The notes under the pieces were generated by a model. That model did not search any database. It was not told where the DNA came from and saw only the letters and a list, made by a program, of their open reading frames with translations. Positions 25,166 to 36,460 of a stretch of 64,000 nt of DNA are shown piece by piece; the stretch's first letter is position 1, and every line of letters begins with the position of its first letter. The stretch is from Isoetes taiwanensis (lineage: Eukaryota > Streptophyta > Lycopodiopsida > Isoetales > Isoetaceae), in NCBI GenBank assembly GCA_021234155.1, contig JAJEKV010000002.1, forward strand, positions 35,322,128-35,386,127. The letters are read 5' to 3'. Made by a program: the position numbers and the translations under genes.

Positions 25166-25483
25166 CAGAGTGATTGCCTTCTCTTTAAAGGTGTTGGAGG
25201 GGCATAGGTTGTGCTGCGTGAAAGTTAGAATTAGAGAATATTAAGGAACGCATCTCTTGTGAAGCATATTAAATTACAATTTCATTGAAATAACTCTAAG
25301 GGATAAATGTGGGTTCTATCTTTATGTAAGGAAGACATTTATATTTTTTGGACCTATGAGTTTTGTTATTTCATAGATAAACGTGGGAATTATTTGGGTT
25401 ACTATAAGTTATGTGGCTGATACCCTAGAAGTTGATCTAAGTTTGAGAGTTTCACATGATAGATTTAGCCCACAAGTGCCTAG
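25166..25483. other. Intergenic, nothing recognised
   Basis: No supported gene; it ends where a 5'-truncated LINE begins. Confidence 0.3.
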
Positions 25484-26445
25484 GCCTGTCACAATAGTGG
25501 TCTCCCTCGCTACCTAGAATGACTTGGAGCAGGTGCAAAAAGCCTTCTTAGCTCAGGCACTGAGGGTGAAGTCCACGGTCCCATACTAAATCCTATTGCA
25601 GGAGACAGGGTTCTTGCCCCTTCAGAGGGCAGTCTACTTTCAGAAGGTGGCTAGTATGGACGATGCTTGTATCCCTAGCCTAGCCTATACCGTGACAATA
25701 GGGCCACATAACCTCAAGGCTTGTTGGAAGGTAAAGCGAGCTCAGTGGTTCGCCAGATAGAATGTGCAGGAGCACGTGTGCAAACAGAGACAGACCGCCA
25801 TAGCTTGAGGCAATACCTAGACGCTTGCTTCCTCAACAACTCTTGAACACATCAAGATAGCACATTACCAGCACCACATAAGCCCCACGTTAGAACAAGG
25901 CCCGCAACGCTACCTGCGTACTATTTGCCTATGAAAAGATATAGACTCATTGCCACCATTTGAACAGGGGCCCACCATCTCCAAATTGAGACATGTAGAT
26001 GGATGAGGAGCGATGCCAGGATAGGCTTTGTGGATGTTGCCAAATAGGAGCAGTTGAGAATGAGTGTCATACCCTCCATAGCTGCTCAGCGTATGATCAA
26101 ATTCACGCATGCTATACTGAGTTGGTCAGGCCTGGCTAGCGCTACATGTAATTCAACACGGTTTCAGGGATGCTGGGATCATACTTTCAGGAGTTCATAG
26201 ATGTGCATGCTCAGTTTTATCCTCGGACACTTGCTTCACTCATATATAATTCATGATATGTATATTTGTACAGTTTGCCAACACTCTTATTGCTGCCCAG
26301 GCTTTTCCCTCAAAACCTTCGGAGGGGGTAAAACGGGCATCAATAAGTCTGCTGCGCTCTTTTATTGGGTCCCATAGGTGGGTTGGTCTCCGCGAATGAT
26401 AAAACCTCGTCCTATTTATTTCTAGAGTTCTCCAATCTATGGATC
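25484..26445 (+). mobile_element. 5'-truncated LINE, same family as 30.7-35.8 kb
   Basis: It opens inside the region after the RT (V-S-L-A-T; L-E-Q-V-Q-K-A-F-L-A-Q-A-L; L-L-Q-E-T-G-F-L-P-L-Q-R-A), which matches the minus-strand LINE at 31825-31600 almost word for word. Stops and shifts follow. The last 170 bp (26270-26440) match the 3' ends at 30710-30860 and 42960-43150, including the GGGACCCAAT and GGTCTCCG blocks (read on the LINE strand or its complement). This is a standard outcome of incomplete target-primed reverse transcription. Confidence 0.7.
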
Positions 26446-26449
26446 AAAA

Positions 26450-27700
26450 CGGATGGATGGACTATGGGTGAAAACTATCAAGGGCTTAAAGTCTGGGGTA
26501 GAAAGATCCATTTGCAAGAAAAGAAACACTTGTAGAGCGTCCCATCATAATCCTATCGATCATCAGGATAATATCAAATTGCAAATTGAGAAAGAAGAGG
26601 TCAAAATAGTTAAGGAATGGAAACTTAAAATTAAAAGCAAGAAACTGAAGGATGATGAAAGAAGCAACTCCAAATATTTCTTCATTAAAGGCAAATGAAA
26701 TGCCAAGAGAAATTAGATCTACAATATTCAGATAGATGGCTCTCTGATCTCTGAGGATGCAGAACTTAAGAGAGTTGCCACTATGCATTTCACCAAAATT
26801 ATGGGGGCATCCAATAATACCTCTCAAGATGACATCGACTACTTCGTCAAAATCTAAGCTCGAGTGAACAACTATCACAATGATTCTCTACAAGCTCTTT
26901 TCACACTTGATGAACTATGGTCAACTGTAAAAGATATGGATAATGATAAGGCCCTTGGTCCTAATGGTTTGCCAGCAGAATTCTTTCAAGAAAACATGGG
27001 ACATTGTGTCACTAATATCTGCAATGAATTTCTTTTACTCGAGATGATGGATTGCAGGACCAAAACTAGTTTTATTACTTTGATTTCTAAAGTCGATGAA
27101 CCTTCCTCTTTTTCTGATTACATGCCTATATCCTTACCACTGCGATTTAAGAAATTATTTCTGCTACTATAGCTGCTAGACTCAAGCCAGTTTGAGTCAA
27201 TTATTAGCAATACTCAAAGTGCTTATCTTAAAGACAGATTTATTTTAGATAATATGGCCACTAAGTTCTTGGCATGCACTGGGTTAGAGAATCTAAGATG
27301 GCATTGCTCTTCTCAAGCTCAACTTTACAAAGATCTTCGATACTGTCAGTAGGATTCTCATTAGTTGTTGTCATAAAATTGGCTTCAGAGGGCTTAAACA
27401 AGGTTGTCTTCTTGCCTCATTTCTTTCTTTTTCTCATTGTTATGGAAGCTCTCAATGGAGCATTTAAGTATACTACTAACCTGATCAAGGGCCTTAAGCT
27501 CCCTGACAATGAGGACGTAACACTATTTCCTCAATGCTCATTTTGTAGATGACACTTTCTTATTCATCAAGATGGAGCAATCCTCTATTCACAATGTCCA
27601 GACTGTTCTTAAGGTTTTGGCAGGTGATTTGGTTGCAAGATCAATCCCACCAAATTTAAAATCATAGCTCGTGGCTAGGTAAAATGGGGCCAGACTGCCC
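26450..27700 (+). pseudogene. Decayed LINE fragment (RT)
   Basis: 26453-26698 has S-K-Y-F-F-I-K-G-K, 26864-27172 has D-K-A-L-G-P-N-G-L-P-A-E-F-F-Q and an I-S-L-P region, and 27390-27570 has a G-L-K-Q-G-C block and a F-V-D-D-T-F-L-F catalytic box in shifted frames. The endonuclease and C-terminus are missing. It is a different family from the LINE just upstream. Confidence 0.6.
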
Positions 27701-27892
27701 ACACCTTGAGTTGTGAGTATCTCCTTTCTACTACTAAGTCTAAAATTTTAGGAGTTCCATTTGCTCTTAGAGGAAATGCCAGTGATCTATGGTCCAATAC
27801 CTTGGTTCGGGAAATTCTCCGGAAGCCTTGTAAGCTACCGTGTGGAAATGAAATTTGTATGTACAGTTTAGAAACAACAAGAAATTTTCCTG

Positions 27893-28690
27893 CTAAAAAT
27901 TTGCATTTTTCTTGGTACTTCTAGCAAAAATGGAGAGGGAGTTCATAGTTGGTAGGCTCGCCTGCCGATTGTGCACTAGAAATTTCCGATGAAACCCTAA
28001 ACCAAGTCCAATACTATTGATAAATTTAGCAAGAAGGCTGATCTTCTGAATAGTAAGTACATTTTCAAGAGTGGATGTGGTATCGTTGCTAATTCTGTTA
28101 TATTCTCTTCTCATGTCTATCATCTTCGGACTGCAAGCTCCTAAGCTCATTCTCATTCTACAAATGTCATGCACGTAACTCATTTCTTGCAACATGGAGT
28201 CCAGATCTTTCAACAGTGTACCATCTTTGTACCTGGTCGACATCAGACCCTGTTAAAACAATGTCCCGTACCCATTCCTTAATCTGATCCTTGTTGCTCC
28301 CCAGGTTCTCAATATTAATCCCCCATTATTTTAGCCAGATCATTCCATCCGCATACCACCCTTTTTCAAACGACTCTTTTAGGTTCAAGCATGGGTAGCC
28401 ATCTTCATCATGACTGTTTAATTTATTCAAATAGGTAAGAGATTGGCATAGAGCCTCACATTGCAGTGATAACATACTACACGATGCCAAAGGGAGTATG
28501 TATCTTCCCCCTCAATTCTGCATGCAAGAATTTCTTTTACAGTTTCTCCAATATTTGCCGCTGTTCTAGAGGCAATCCTGGACCCCAGACTTTTCATCCA
28601 TACAATACTACGGTCTGTACTAGCCCTTTGAAAAGCATCTTTGTTAAAAACCGAATTTCCATATGTTTGGCTTCATAGGTCCCGAGGCCC
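27893..28690 (-). pseudogene. Decayed LINE C-terminal fragment
   Basis: On the minus strand, 28680-28450 reads L-F-K-G-L-V-Q-T-V-V-L-Y-G followed by a V-W-G-P-G-L-P-L-E-Q-R block, the conserved stretch after the RT thumb in plant LINEs (compare 38000-37900). A 116-codon frame at 28243-27893 is unrecognised and may be more of the same element or host sequence. Confidence 0.5.
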
Positions 28691-28704
28691 CCCGCCCCCC
28701 CCCC

Positions 28705-28919
28705 GGAGAATGAAGAGATAAAGAGAAAGAAAAGAAGAATAGAGTATTATCCTCCACAGAGACCATAATATCTACACTGGTTTTTAGGCGGAATCAATCC
28801 CACTAAAAAAACAACAATTTTCGGAACACTCCCCACTGCGATCTTGGACGCGGTAGCTTACCCTCATAGTCTCCCAGAATGAGGAGATAAAGAGAAAGAA
28901 AAGAAGAAGAATAGAGTAT
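28705..28919. repeat. About 42 bp direct repeats flanking a SINE-like insert
   Basis: GAGATAAAGAGAAAGAAAAG plus AAGAATAGAGTAT occurs at about 28705-28746 and again at 28876-28919 with two small differences. The flanks are the tail of the LINE at 28920-29540. The length is long for a target-site duplication but within what LINE machinery can produce; slippage in a purine-rich tract is an alternative. Confidence 0.6.
28747..28875 (-). mobile_element. SINE-like repeat, copy 1
   Basis: About 125 bp nearly identical to 41689-41808. On the minus strand it begins GACTATGAGGGTAAGCTACC and contains GGATTGATTCC, close to a polymerase III B box (GGTTCGANTCC). It ends GGTCTCTGTGGAGGATAA, matching the LINE 3' end GGTCTCCGTGGACGATAA at 30710-30730. 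Sharing a 3' end with a LINE is how many SINEs borrow its reverse transcriptase. An A box is not convincing. Confidence 0.55.
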
Positions 28920-29540
28920 GCTATGATATAATATGAATTTATCAAGCCAATTAGGCCCTCAGGCCTCTATGGCAAACCATTACAAAAGTTTGAGTAAAAT
29001 CTATGCGCACTAATCCAAGGCGCTATTTATATCAAAGTTAAGCATTAAATTATACAGATCAATTATATCTGCTCTCTCCTTCCAAACATCTCGAATGTAT
29101 GTGCTTAAAGTATGTGGTGATACTGCAAAAAGATCTCTTAAAGTGTTTACCTCTATACCATGTTTTTTCCTTATATGTTCATAGGAGGAACATTCCATAA
29201 ATGTATGACGTTCTGATTCTGGCACCGATTCAAAGCATCCAACACAATACCTTTCGTGCAAAGGCGTTCCATACCACCTACCTGTCTCAATGTGCCAATG
29301 GTGAGAAGGAAGCCTCAATTGAGAGATATACATCCAGTTCCTACGCCTAATATGTGACATCAAATAATTTTGTTCCTTGTAATCCTGTAGAGAATTAATC
29401 TCAGCTAGGTAGAATTGTTTCTTTGTATTACCTATATCCCCAATCTTCCATAGCTTGCTCAGTGCTCTTTCTGTCACAAAAGCTCTTATCTCTGAATATT
29501 TTTCCGAATCTGGCCAGGAAAGCCATTTTTCTGCCCATCG
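28920..29540 (-). pseudogene. LINE C-terminal domain and 3' tail
   Basis: On the minus strand a frame open from the palindrome edge to 29010 reads L-V-R-W-A-E-K-W-L-S-W, then Y-I-S-Q-L-R-L-P-S-H-H-W-H-I-E-T-G-R-W, then C-V-G-C...H-T-F-M-E-C. This is a CCHC zinc-binding C-terminus typical of non-LTR elements. The 3' tail runs to the purine-rich tract at about 28876. Sequence upstream of residue W-A-E is replaced by the palindrome, so the copy is 5'-truncated or interrupted there. Confidence 0.65.
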
Positions 29541-30264
29541 CACTAAGGAATCTCCATGCACAGATATTATATGCACAATATTACATGCACTAAGGAAACC
29601 CATGCACAATATTACATGCACCCCTACACCATCCTTAAGGCCCTGAAGGGGCCAAAAATTTTTTTAGTTAACACAAACCATTAACACACAACTGCCATTA
29701 ACATTATTAACACAAACCATCGCATTTGACACATTTAAATTAAAATCCCCCTTAAACCCCCTTTGGTTTGGGTGCATATTCACACGGGGGGTTACTCCGG
29801 GCAACGAGAGCTGTCGGATGGGCATATTTGCCCTTTATTCCAAGATCTGGACCGTACATAGCGATCCTCGTTTGTGGGGTATGCATGTACAAGTTTTTGT
29901 ATACTGTATATTAAAGTTTGCAAAATACTATAAGGTTTGAGAGAATGTACTTAATGGTGTTAATTTTGTACATGTATTGTAAATTTTTTGGGGCTCTCGC
30001 TGCCCTACCTAACCCCTCGTGTGAATATGCATCCAAACCAAAGGGGGTTTAAGGGGGATTTTAATTTAAATGTGTCAAATGCGATGGTTTGTGTTAATAA
30101 TGTTAATGGCAGTTGTGTGTTAATGGTTTGTGTTAACTAAAAAAATTTTTGGCCCCTTCAGGGCCTTAAGGATGGTGTAGGGGTGCATGTAATATTGTGC
30201 ATGGGTTTCCTTAGTGCATGTAATATTGTGCATATAATATCTGTGCATGGAGATTCCTTAGTGC
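29540..30264. repeat. 725 bp palindrome (about 270 bp arms)
   Basis: 29540-29811 and 29994-30264 are reverse complements with very few differences (GCACTAAGGAATCTCCATGC... against its complement), with a spacer of about 180 bp. The inner part is related to the dispersed repeat at 24918-25165. The arms hold internal repeats of GCACTAAGGAAnC and ACAATATTACATGCAC. It could be a foldback transposon or two copies of a nonautonomous element in inverted order. Confidence 0.75.
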
Positions 30265-30680
30265 ATACGAATCATAATAGAAAATGGTAATAGAGCTAAA
30301 AACAAGCCATTACATTCGAAGTCCTAATATTAAGTGTGACATAATACCATGTAACACGAATGATTGGGGTGCTATAAAAGAGACCAACATGAAAAGATGC
30401 TTGAACTTTTCTTTATAGCATTTATATTTCATAATAATAAATGGAAGTGTGTTAAGTCTTGAAACTTAGTACTTCACAATCTTTTGAACCAAAAATCTAC
30501 ATTTTTTCACATACTGGACGTGATACTTTCCTCTGTTTGGTCAAAACATATTCTATCTCACCAAATCAAGATTGTTAAATATTGGTGTGACGTGAACTAA
30601 ACCATCTGAATATTTCAGCATTTAAACTCTCCACAATTCCTAGTTGTAGATGATAAGAAAATTAAAATAACTATAAGTAG
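30265..30680. other. Intergenic, nothing recognised
   Basis: AT-rich sequence without supported genes, up to the LINE tail. Confidence 0.3.
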
Positions 30681-30708
30681 AAGGAAGGAAGGAAGGAAGG
30701 AAGGAAGG
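30681..30708. repeat. (GGAA)n tail of LINE
   Basis: Seven GGAA units directly follow the LINE 3' end (read TTCC on the LINE strand). Relatives end in other simple repeats (AGAAT type at 42936-42975). Confidence 0.85.
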
Positions 30709-30918
30709 TACTTTTATCGTCCACGGAGACCAATCGGTCTATGGGACCCAATACAAAAACGCAGCAAGCGGATTACTGCCCGGATTAAAAAACCCCCGCC
30801 CCGAAGGGTTTTCGAGGGAAAACCGCGGGATAATCAGCCCTGCCGACAAACCGTGCTAATCATATAAAATGCGCGAAACATCCCAATATATACGGTCATG
30901 CACCACCCCCCGTAGTGC

Positions 30919-31308
30919 CTAGTCACGGACTGACCGGTGCGGGGGGCAAAGGTGACCTCGCGAGGTCCGGTACCTCTCGGATGTATGACCCGTGGCACGT
31001 CTTGTGGTGTGTTCATCGGGAAATGCAAAGGGCACGTCCGGCCGTACTAAGGGAGCGTGATCCGCCCGGACCGACCGAACGCCGGGCAACTCGAAAGTGT
31101 GAGACTCATCCTCAATGGCACCCGCTTGACAAAGACCGACAGCCCGTTCCCGGCGGGGCTCCCCCAATCCACCGCCGCCTCGAGCGCGAAGATGGTGGGC
31201 ACTGCGGCGAATGGAGGCAATGAGTCCAAGGCTGTGGGCAACGGGAACTGTGTAGAGCTGCGGGGCCCCGGCTAACACGGGTTGATGTGCTCCTTTGTAA
31301 TGGGCCAT
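30919..31308 (-). pseudogene. LINE C-terminal zinc-binding region (remnant)
   Basis: A frame with E-D-E-S-H-T-F-E-L-P-G-V and flanking charged stretches matches the H...C part of the LINE C-terminal knuckle, but the cysteines are displaced by frameshifts. Confidence 0.35.
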
Positions 31309-31495
31309 TTTGACCTGCTTCTAGAGCAATGGGGTCCCGTGAGCTTGCCAAGGAAACAAGCATCTAGGTACTCCCGCAGTCGCCACGATCGTCAAGCCGC
31401 TACCACCAGACGCATTCAGGTTCTCGCGACGCTCCATCCGGGCGAACCACCGATCTCTCTTACCCTCCAACAGGCCCTAGGTCGGCCGCAAGGAC

Positions 31496-32878
31496 TCATG
31501 GCCACAAGCAAGCGTGCGGGAGCCGAGCATCACCCATAGTAACCACTTTCTGAAAATAGACGATGTGTCTATCAAGGGCTGCCCGCTGAAGCGGCAAGAA
31601 TCCAGTTTCCTGCAGCAGAATCTGATAGGGGACTGAAGGTTTCACCCCAAGTGCCCGTGCCAAAAATGCCTTCTGCACCTGCTCCAAGTCATTCCAGGTC
31701 GCCAAAGAGACGACCGGGCCCCAAACCTCGACCCCGTACAGAAGGACAGGCTCGACCAGTGCCCGGAACAGATGTGACTGATGGCCCCAATCATATAGCT
31801 CTGCCTGGTGACTGTTGTTCTGCATGGCATAAAGCGCTTTCGGCCTTCTTTGTCACATAAGCGGATAGACGCCCCCCAGAGGCGAGGAGGGGAACTCACC
31901 CCTAGGTACTTGTAGGTGGGCGGGACGCCCACAGGCTGCCCCCGATATGTGAGTGCAGGAGGCATGGGGTGACGTGAAGAGGATATGAGAACCACCCTGG
32001 TCTTGGCCAGATTGACGCGCATGTCTGTAGCCTGACAAAATGTGTCTAGGGCATCCAGGTGAGACTGCATAGCTTCTGGGGTGTGGGCCAGCAGGCCAAC
32101 ATCGCCCAGAGATAGATGAGCCGGGCGGATGACCCGGTGCAAAAAGCGTGATGCCATCCCCATGCTCGCGAAGCTGTGGCTCTAACCGACAATGTAGAGG
32201 CCAAAAGTGTTGGCGAGAGAGGGGCAACCCCGCCGGACCTCGATACTATTGGTGAATGCTTGGCCCGTCGGGCTGCATCCCGCCAAAACAACTCTCATAC
32301 AACTGTGATATGGCATTCTCGCACGGCAAATGGAGCCCCAGATTGACGCAGTCTAGCCCACGCTTTTTCAGGGGACCGTATCAAAAGCCTTTATAAGTCC
32401 ACAAAGCAAGAATACAAGTCCAGTAGATGATTCCGGGCCGTTCTTCAATCGGTGCCCTCGCAGGCGTAAAGATATGGTCAATCGTTGAGTGGCGGTCGAA
32501 AGCCCCGCTGCGGTGAGGGTTTCGCACATCCGCCTCCGCCCGGGGTCAAACTCGGCCGCCGAGAATGCCACCAACGCTTTGGCAAATAATCGAGCCCGAC
32601 CATGATCGCCCGGGGTAATTGGTCGGACAAAGGTGGGTCGCCCGGCCTTTGTGAATGGGAACAACCACGCTTGTGGTCCATTGTCGGGGAAACCCTCCCG
32701 CAATGCTCGCTGGAACGTGGTAGTGAGGACCGCACAAGCGGTACGCCTCGCCCCTTGAGTAACTCGGCTTGCATACCATCGAGGTCACCGCCTTCCCATT
32801 AGCTAGCCGCTGCGTGCCCTCCTCAACATCCTCGGCCCACGAACCAATGGGGGCCATCCTGCGGGGGTATGGGCGCAC
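31496..32878 (-). pseudogene. LINE reverse transcriptase (remnant)
   Basis: Pieces in three frames: A-N-G-K-A and V-V-P-I-H-K near 32800-32660, L-I-K-A-F-D-T-V-P (motif A) near 32390, V-R-R-G-C-P (motif B) near 32240, a damaged motif C L-S-L-G-D-V-G-L-L-A near 32110 (expected Y/F-A-D-D), N-L-A-K-T near 32010, and Y-K-Y-L-G-V near 31900. 31825-31496 has L-V-E-P-V-L-L-Y-G-V-E-V-W-G-P and L-E-Q-V-Q-K-A-F-L-A-R. The catalytic aspartate pair is not intact as read. Confidence 0.55.
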
Positions 32879-33440
32879 GCTGTCCCTAGCGGGTCATAGA
32901 GCCGCTTTGCAAATCTGCTCCCACTGCCCGGTCCGATGTCCCCCGTAGGTCGGGCTGGCCTCAAGCACTCTGCGCCAAAAGGTTCGGGAGGATGAGTGTC
33001 CAGCCAGCCGAACATCTCCCCTTGATGCTTGGCAAGGTACCGCCTTTGTGTCCTTCCGGATGGGCGCAGATCGCGGTGGTGGCTCGCAAGCGGGCACTGG
33101 ATCCGTATCGTGACGGGAGTTGCCGCTATGCGTTCTTTACAACCGCATCAAACCATCGGGTTACGAGGGAATGTTTGACCTCGAAGGGCGCGAGGGGGTT
33201 CTCGCCAAAAGCACTGGCCCGGCCGCATCCCGTAATAGCTTAAGTCACCGGTCCGTCGGCTGCTCTAGTGTGGAGGTCTCCGGGAACTACCGGGAGGGCG
33301 CCCATGAGCATCTTGGCAGTAGTCCTCTCTGCCATAATCGAAGTCTCAACCGAGAGGGCGAGGGCGGGCATAGTGGGGGTTCCTGGCGGCTCGCCAAACC
33401 AGGTCCAAATAAAGTGGGAGGTGATCTCGAGTCGACCTCC

Positions 33441-34200
33441 TCATCCCGATCGTCTGCGCTCACCCGGAAACGACCGATGAGATGCATATCTTGGCGCAAC
33501 TACAAGCACATAGTCCACCACACTAGACCCCCCCCGATTGTCCCGTCGCATGTGCACTTGGGAGAATCGGGCCATCGCGGAAAGGCCATTGCAAATTATC
33601 AAGTCAAAAATGCCACATAGCAGAGCAACCGTCACAAAGCGAAAGTGACTGGCTGTCATCCGACCCGCGTGGCCAGGCTACTTCTGGGCGGGCGAAGGCC
33701 GCGGGGACATCGTCAGCGAGGGGGTCAAGTCGCATGGGCTGCTCTACTCCTGTCCGTGCATTGAAATCTCCAAGAAGGACGACCCTACCCAACCGGCCGA
33801 TGCCGGGCCAGATGTCATCATATAGATCGACATACGGGTCCATCCTATCCGTGATCGGGGTGGCTGCGATAGAAGGTGATGTCTGCGGAGGGAAATAACA
33901 GCGGCCGAAAAAGAGGGTTGCCATCGGTATTATGCACACGAACCCGTGGCACCGGGTTGTGTCCGTCGGCCTTCCGGAGGGTAACCGAATGTGCCAAGGT
34001 TGTCCGGTAGTAGCAAGCCACTCCACCATGACCCCGCTGTCCTGTACAGGTATTGAAGACCGAGAAATGTTGGTAACCCGGCAAATCAGGTAGCCTGTGT
34101 GCCAAGATGCTCCCATGTCTCCATGAGGAAGATGAGATCCATACCGGCTGCCACGGAAGTTAATTTGTCCCCCTACGCCAAGGGAAGCCTCGACAATTCC
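33441..34200 (-). pseudogene. LINE apurinic endonuclease (remnant)
   Basis: R-G-H-G-G-V-A-C-Y-Y-R (about 34045-34010), V-V-L-L-G-D-F-N-A-R-T-G (about 33785-33745) and D-L-I-I-C-N-G-L...S-S-V-V-D-Y-V-L-V (about 33600-33500) are successive blocks of the exonuclease-endonuclease-phosphatase fold that nicks target DNA. They lie in different frames. Confidence 0.55.
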
Positions 34201-35640
34201 ATGAGACCACCCGGAGGCACAATTCCTATTTGTCGCCAGGGATGGTATGCGCGAAGTCGGCTGGGGGGGAGGGGAAGCAGAGGCCGAGAGGAGAAGTAGA
34301 TGGAGCGGAGGCGGCATGTGGGGGAGAGGGCGTGGGCGAGGGAGCAGGAGTAGGAGCAGGAGAAGGGGGCCGCGGGTAGTAGAAGCGTATGTGGGCTGCG
34401 GCGGTGTGGTTGGGCTGCGGGTCCGGCAAAGATGTGTCGTCCGGAAAATGTGCATCCCGCCGAACCAATCTGCGGCACCCTTCGTTGGCGAATGCCTCGA
34501 CTACGACAAGCTCCTCGCCTGCGTGCCTCTCCCGCCGCACGTGTGTGAGGTCCCGGCCCACGCATGGGATGTCCCTTCAACATCCGCCCCGGGCGCAATA
34601 TGGCATCACGCACTGCATCCGCGAACCGCGGAATATGACAACGCGTCACACGCCGGGCGCCGAGCCCCATGCCGGGCTGCTCGAGAAATGTGAACTGCCC
34701 CGGAATGTCATCCCATCGAGAATGTGTGTTCGATGTTGTGGGCGCAGACTCTCCCCTCGGGCCGTGCTCGCATGCCTCAACTACGATTGTGGCCTCCTCC
34801 GCCAAGGCCTCGAGTTCAAGGGGCCAAGGGTCCAAGGTGGGCGGCCGGGCCGGGTCCCGTGGCCGGGGTGGTGGTGGTGGCCGGGATGGCGGAGGAGTGA
34901 CCGGAGTGTGGCCGGGATGGCGGGAGTGGCCGGAGAGCGGGCAAAGAAGGCGGGGCGTGGTCGCCGGGCGTGAAGGCCGTGGGCGGGATAGCGGCCTCAG
35001 CCGCCGCTTCGCCCCTCGTGGAAGTCGGGAGCACAGCTCTTGCAGAGCCTCGGCCGCCGCTGGCCATCTCCCCGCCGCACCGCCTAAATCGACTATGAAC
35101 CTCGGTAGGGAGACCCTGGCTCTGTCTGTGGATGGTTGCCCGCAACCCCTGGAGCTCCAGGCTCTGAGTAGCGAGAGCGTGCTCGAGCCCCAACACACGG
35201 GCGTCGAGGGCCGGGCTTGCTGTTCCGATCTTTACTCAAGATCCCGGCCGGTGTCACGGCTCCCCGCAAGAGCGACACAGGCTTCCCGCGGCCATGGTGG
35301 TGGCTGCCTTCGGGACCGACTGAAGCCGAGAGGGCCGCGTGACCATCGCCTCCTGATTGCGGCGCCCTCTCCCGTGGTCATGGTGTCCGTGAGTGATGAA
35401 CACAGAGTCTCCAGGGCGCCCGCATGTCGCTGACCTCTTTCCACCGCCTTTCGGCCGTGCAAGGCCAAGGCCATCTTCCACATGCGCCGTCGGGCGGGTC
35501 TCCAAGCCTGCGGATACACAGTTCTTCGACTCCCGATTTGCCTTTTGAGCACATGGGATGCCGAGGACTCCATCTCCACCGCCATGCCGGCCCAAAGGGC
35601 ACCGTTAGCCTCAACACGAAAGCACCGTTAGCCTCCATTC
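34173..35640 (-). pseudogene. Proline-rich LINE ORF1-like region
   Basis: A long frame (35198-34173) holds a Pro/Arg-rich tract (P-P-P-S-R-P-P-P-P-P-R-P-R) about residues 100-120 and basic segments after it; overlapping frames upstream are also open. By position it should be ORF1, which binds the element RNA, but no RRM or zinc knuckle can be seen. High GC gives many long frames on both strands, so the frame assignment is weak. Confidence 0.3.
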
Positions 35641-35854
35641 CCGCTTTGACGTGGCTCCAATTCCGCCGAGGCGGGAGTTCCTATGTGGTGCGAGCAATTA
35701 ATCCCTTCCTACGGGCTGGCCTGGCCGAGGGGCCTTAGCCTTAGCTCGAGCCTCCTTCTTCATGGAGGATGACTCTCCCCCGCCCATGATGGCTGATCGG
35801 GACCGTTTGTTTGGGCGGGCCCTTGCCTTGGTTTCCTGTGCCGCCCATCTTCGT

Positions 35855-36330
35855 GGGCCATGACTCCCAAAGTTTGAGGGGTCTCTCGGCTGCGGAAAGG
35901 GTGCCTAGAATTGAATTTGGGGACTCAAGAACGCTGGGCAGAAAGCACCTTTTGGGCTAGTCAACGGAAACCCTAAGTGGTGGGCAGGGGGGGTGGTCTG
36001 TTTTTCTAGCGAGCCCAAAGAACTCCCGGGTAGGGGGTGCCCACCACCTTTGACTTTGACTTTGACCCCTCGCGCCCCGCTTCTCATAGGTCTTTCCAAA
36101 GCTTTGTACAACACGACACCATTTAACATGCCCTTTGCTCTAATCTCACGCCTTTGCTTCTCATAGATTAGAATAGAACATCACTCACAATTATTGCATG
36201 CCAACTACCGCAGGTGTGGGGGTTTTGAGGGCTCCAAAGTCTGAGGGGTCTCTGGCTGCCTCAAGGGTGCTTAGAATCCAGTTTGGGGGCTCGGAAAGGC
36301 GGGTGGAGCGCCTTTTGGGGGTTTGGGGGT
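35855..36330. repeat. Two related G-rich copies at the LINE 5' side
   Basis: 35865-35965 and 36230-36330 share TGAGGGGTCTCT, GGGTGCnTAGAATnnAnTTTGGGG and GCnCCTTTTGGG. Spacing is about 365 bp. They could be 5'UTR monomers of the LINE, which would be its promoter, or an unrelated duplication. Confidence 0.45.
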
Positions 36331-36460
36331 TTTGGGTCTAGAGAGAGCAGTTCAAAAAAAGCCTGCCCACCACTTGATGTTCATGTCCAACATGGATATG
36401 CAGCCTTCCAAAAATTAGAAAAAATTAGAAGGCCACAGACTGAAAATCTCGTCTACTTAC

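Larger units (their letters stand above)
30709..35850 (-). mobile_element. GC-rich, frameshifted LINE
   Basis: The order on the minus strand is that of a two-ORF LINE: an ORF1-like proline-rich region (about 35640-34300), an apurinic endonuclease (about 34200-33440), RT (about 32880-31860), the post-RT region (31825-31496) and a zinc-binding end (about 31308-30919), then a 3' end shared with 26270-26440 and 42960-43150. Each domain is split over several frames. The GC content is far above the surroundings and CGG/CCG are abundant. Either the copy has decayed or the consensus is damaged at methylated sites. Confidence 0.65.

Noticed and set aside
31057-31275. Plus-strand small ORFs at 30.9-31.3 kb
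   Set aside because: They oppose the LINE C-terminal region on the minus strand and show no independent coding signal.
34247-35433. Long plus-strand frames in the GC-rich region
   Set aside because: They are antisense shadows of the minus-strand LINE. They are rich in Gly/Arg/Ser and have no recognisable domain.
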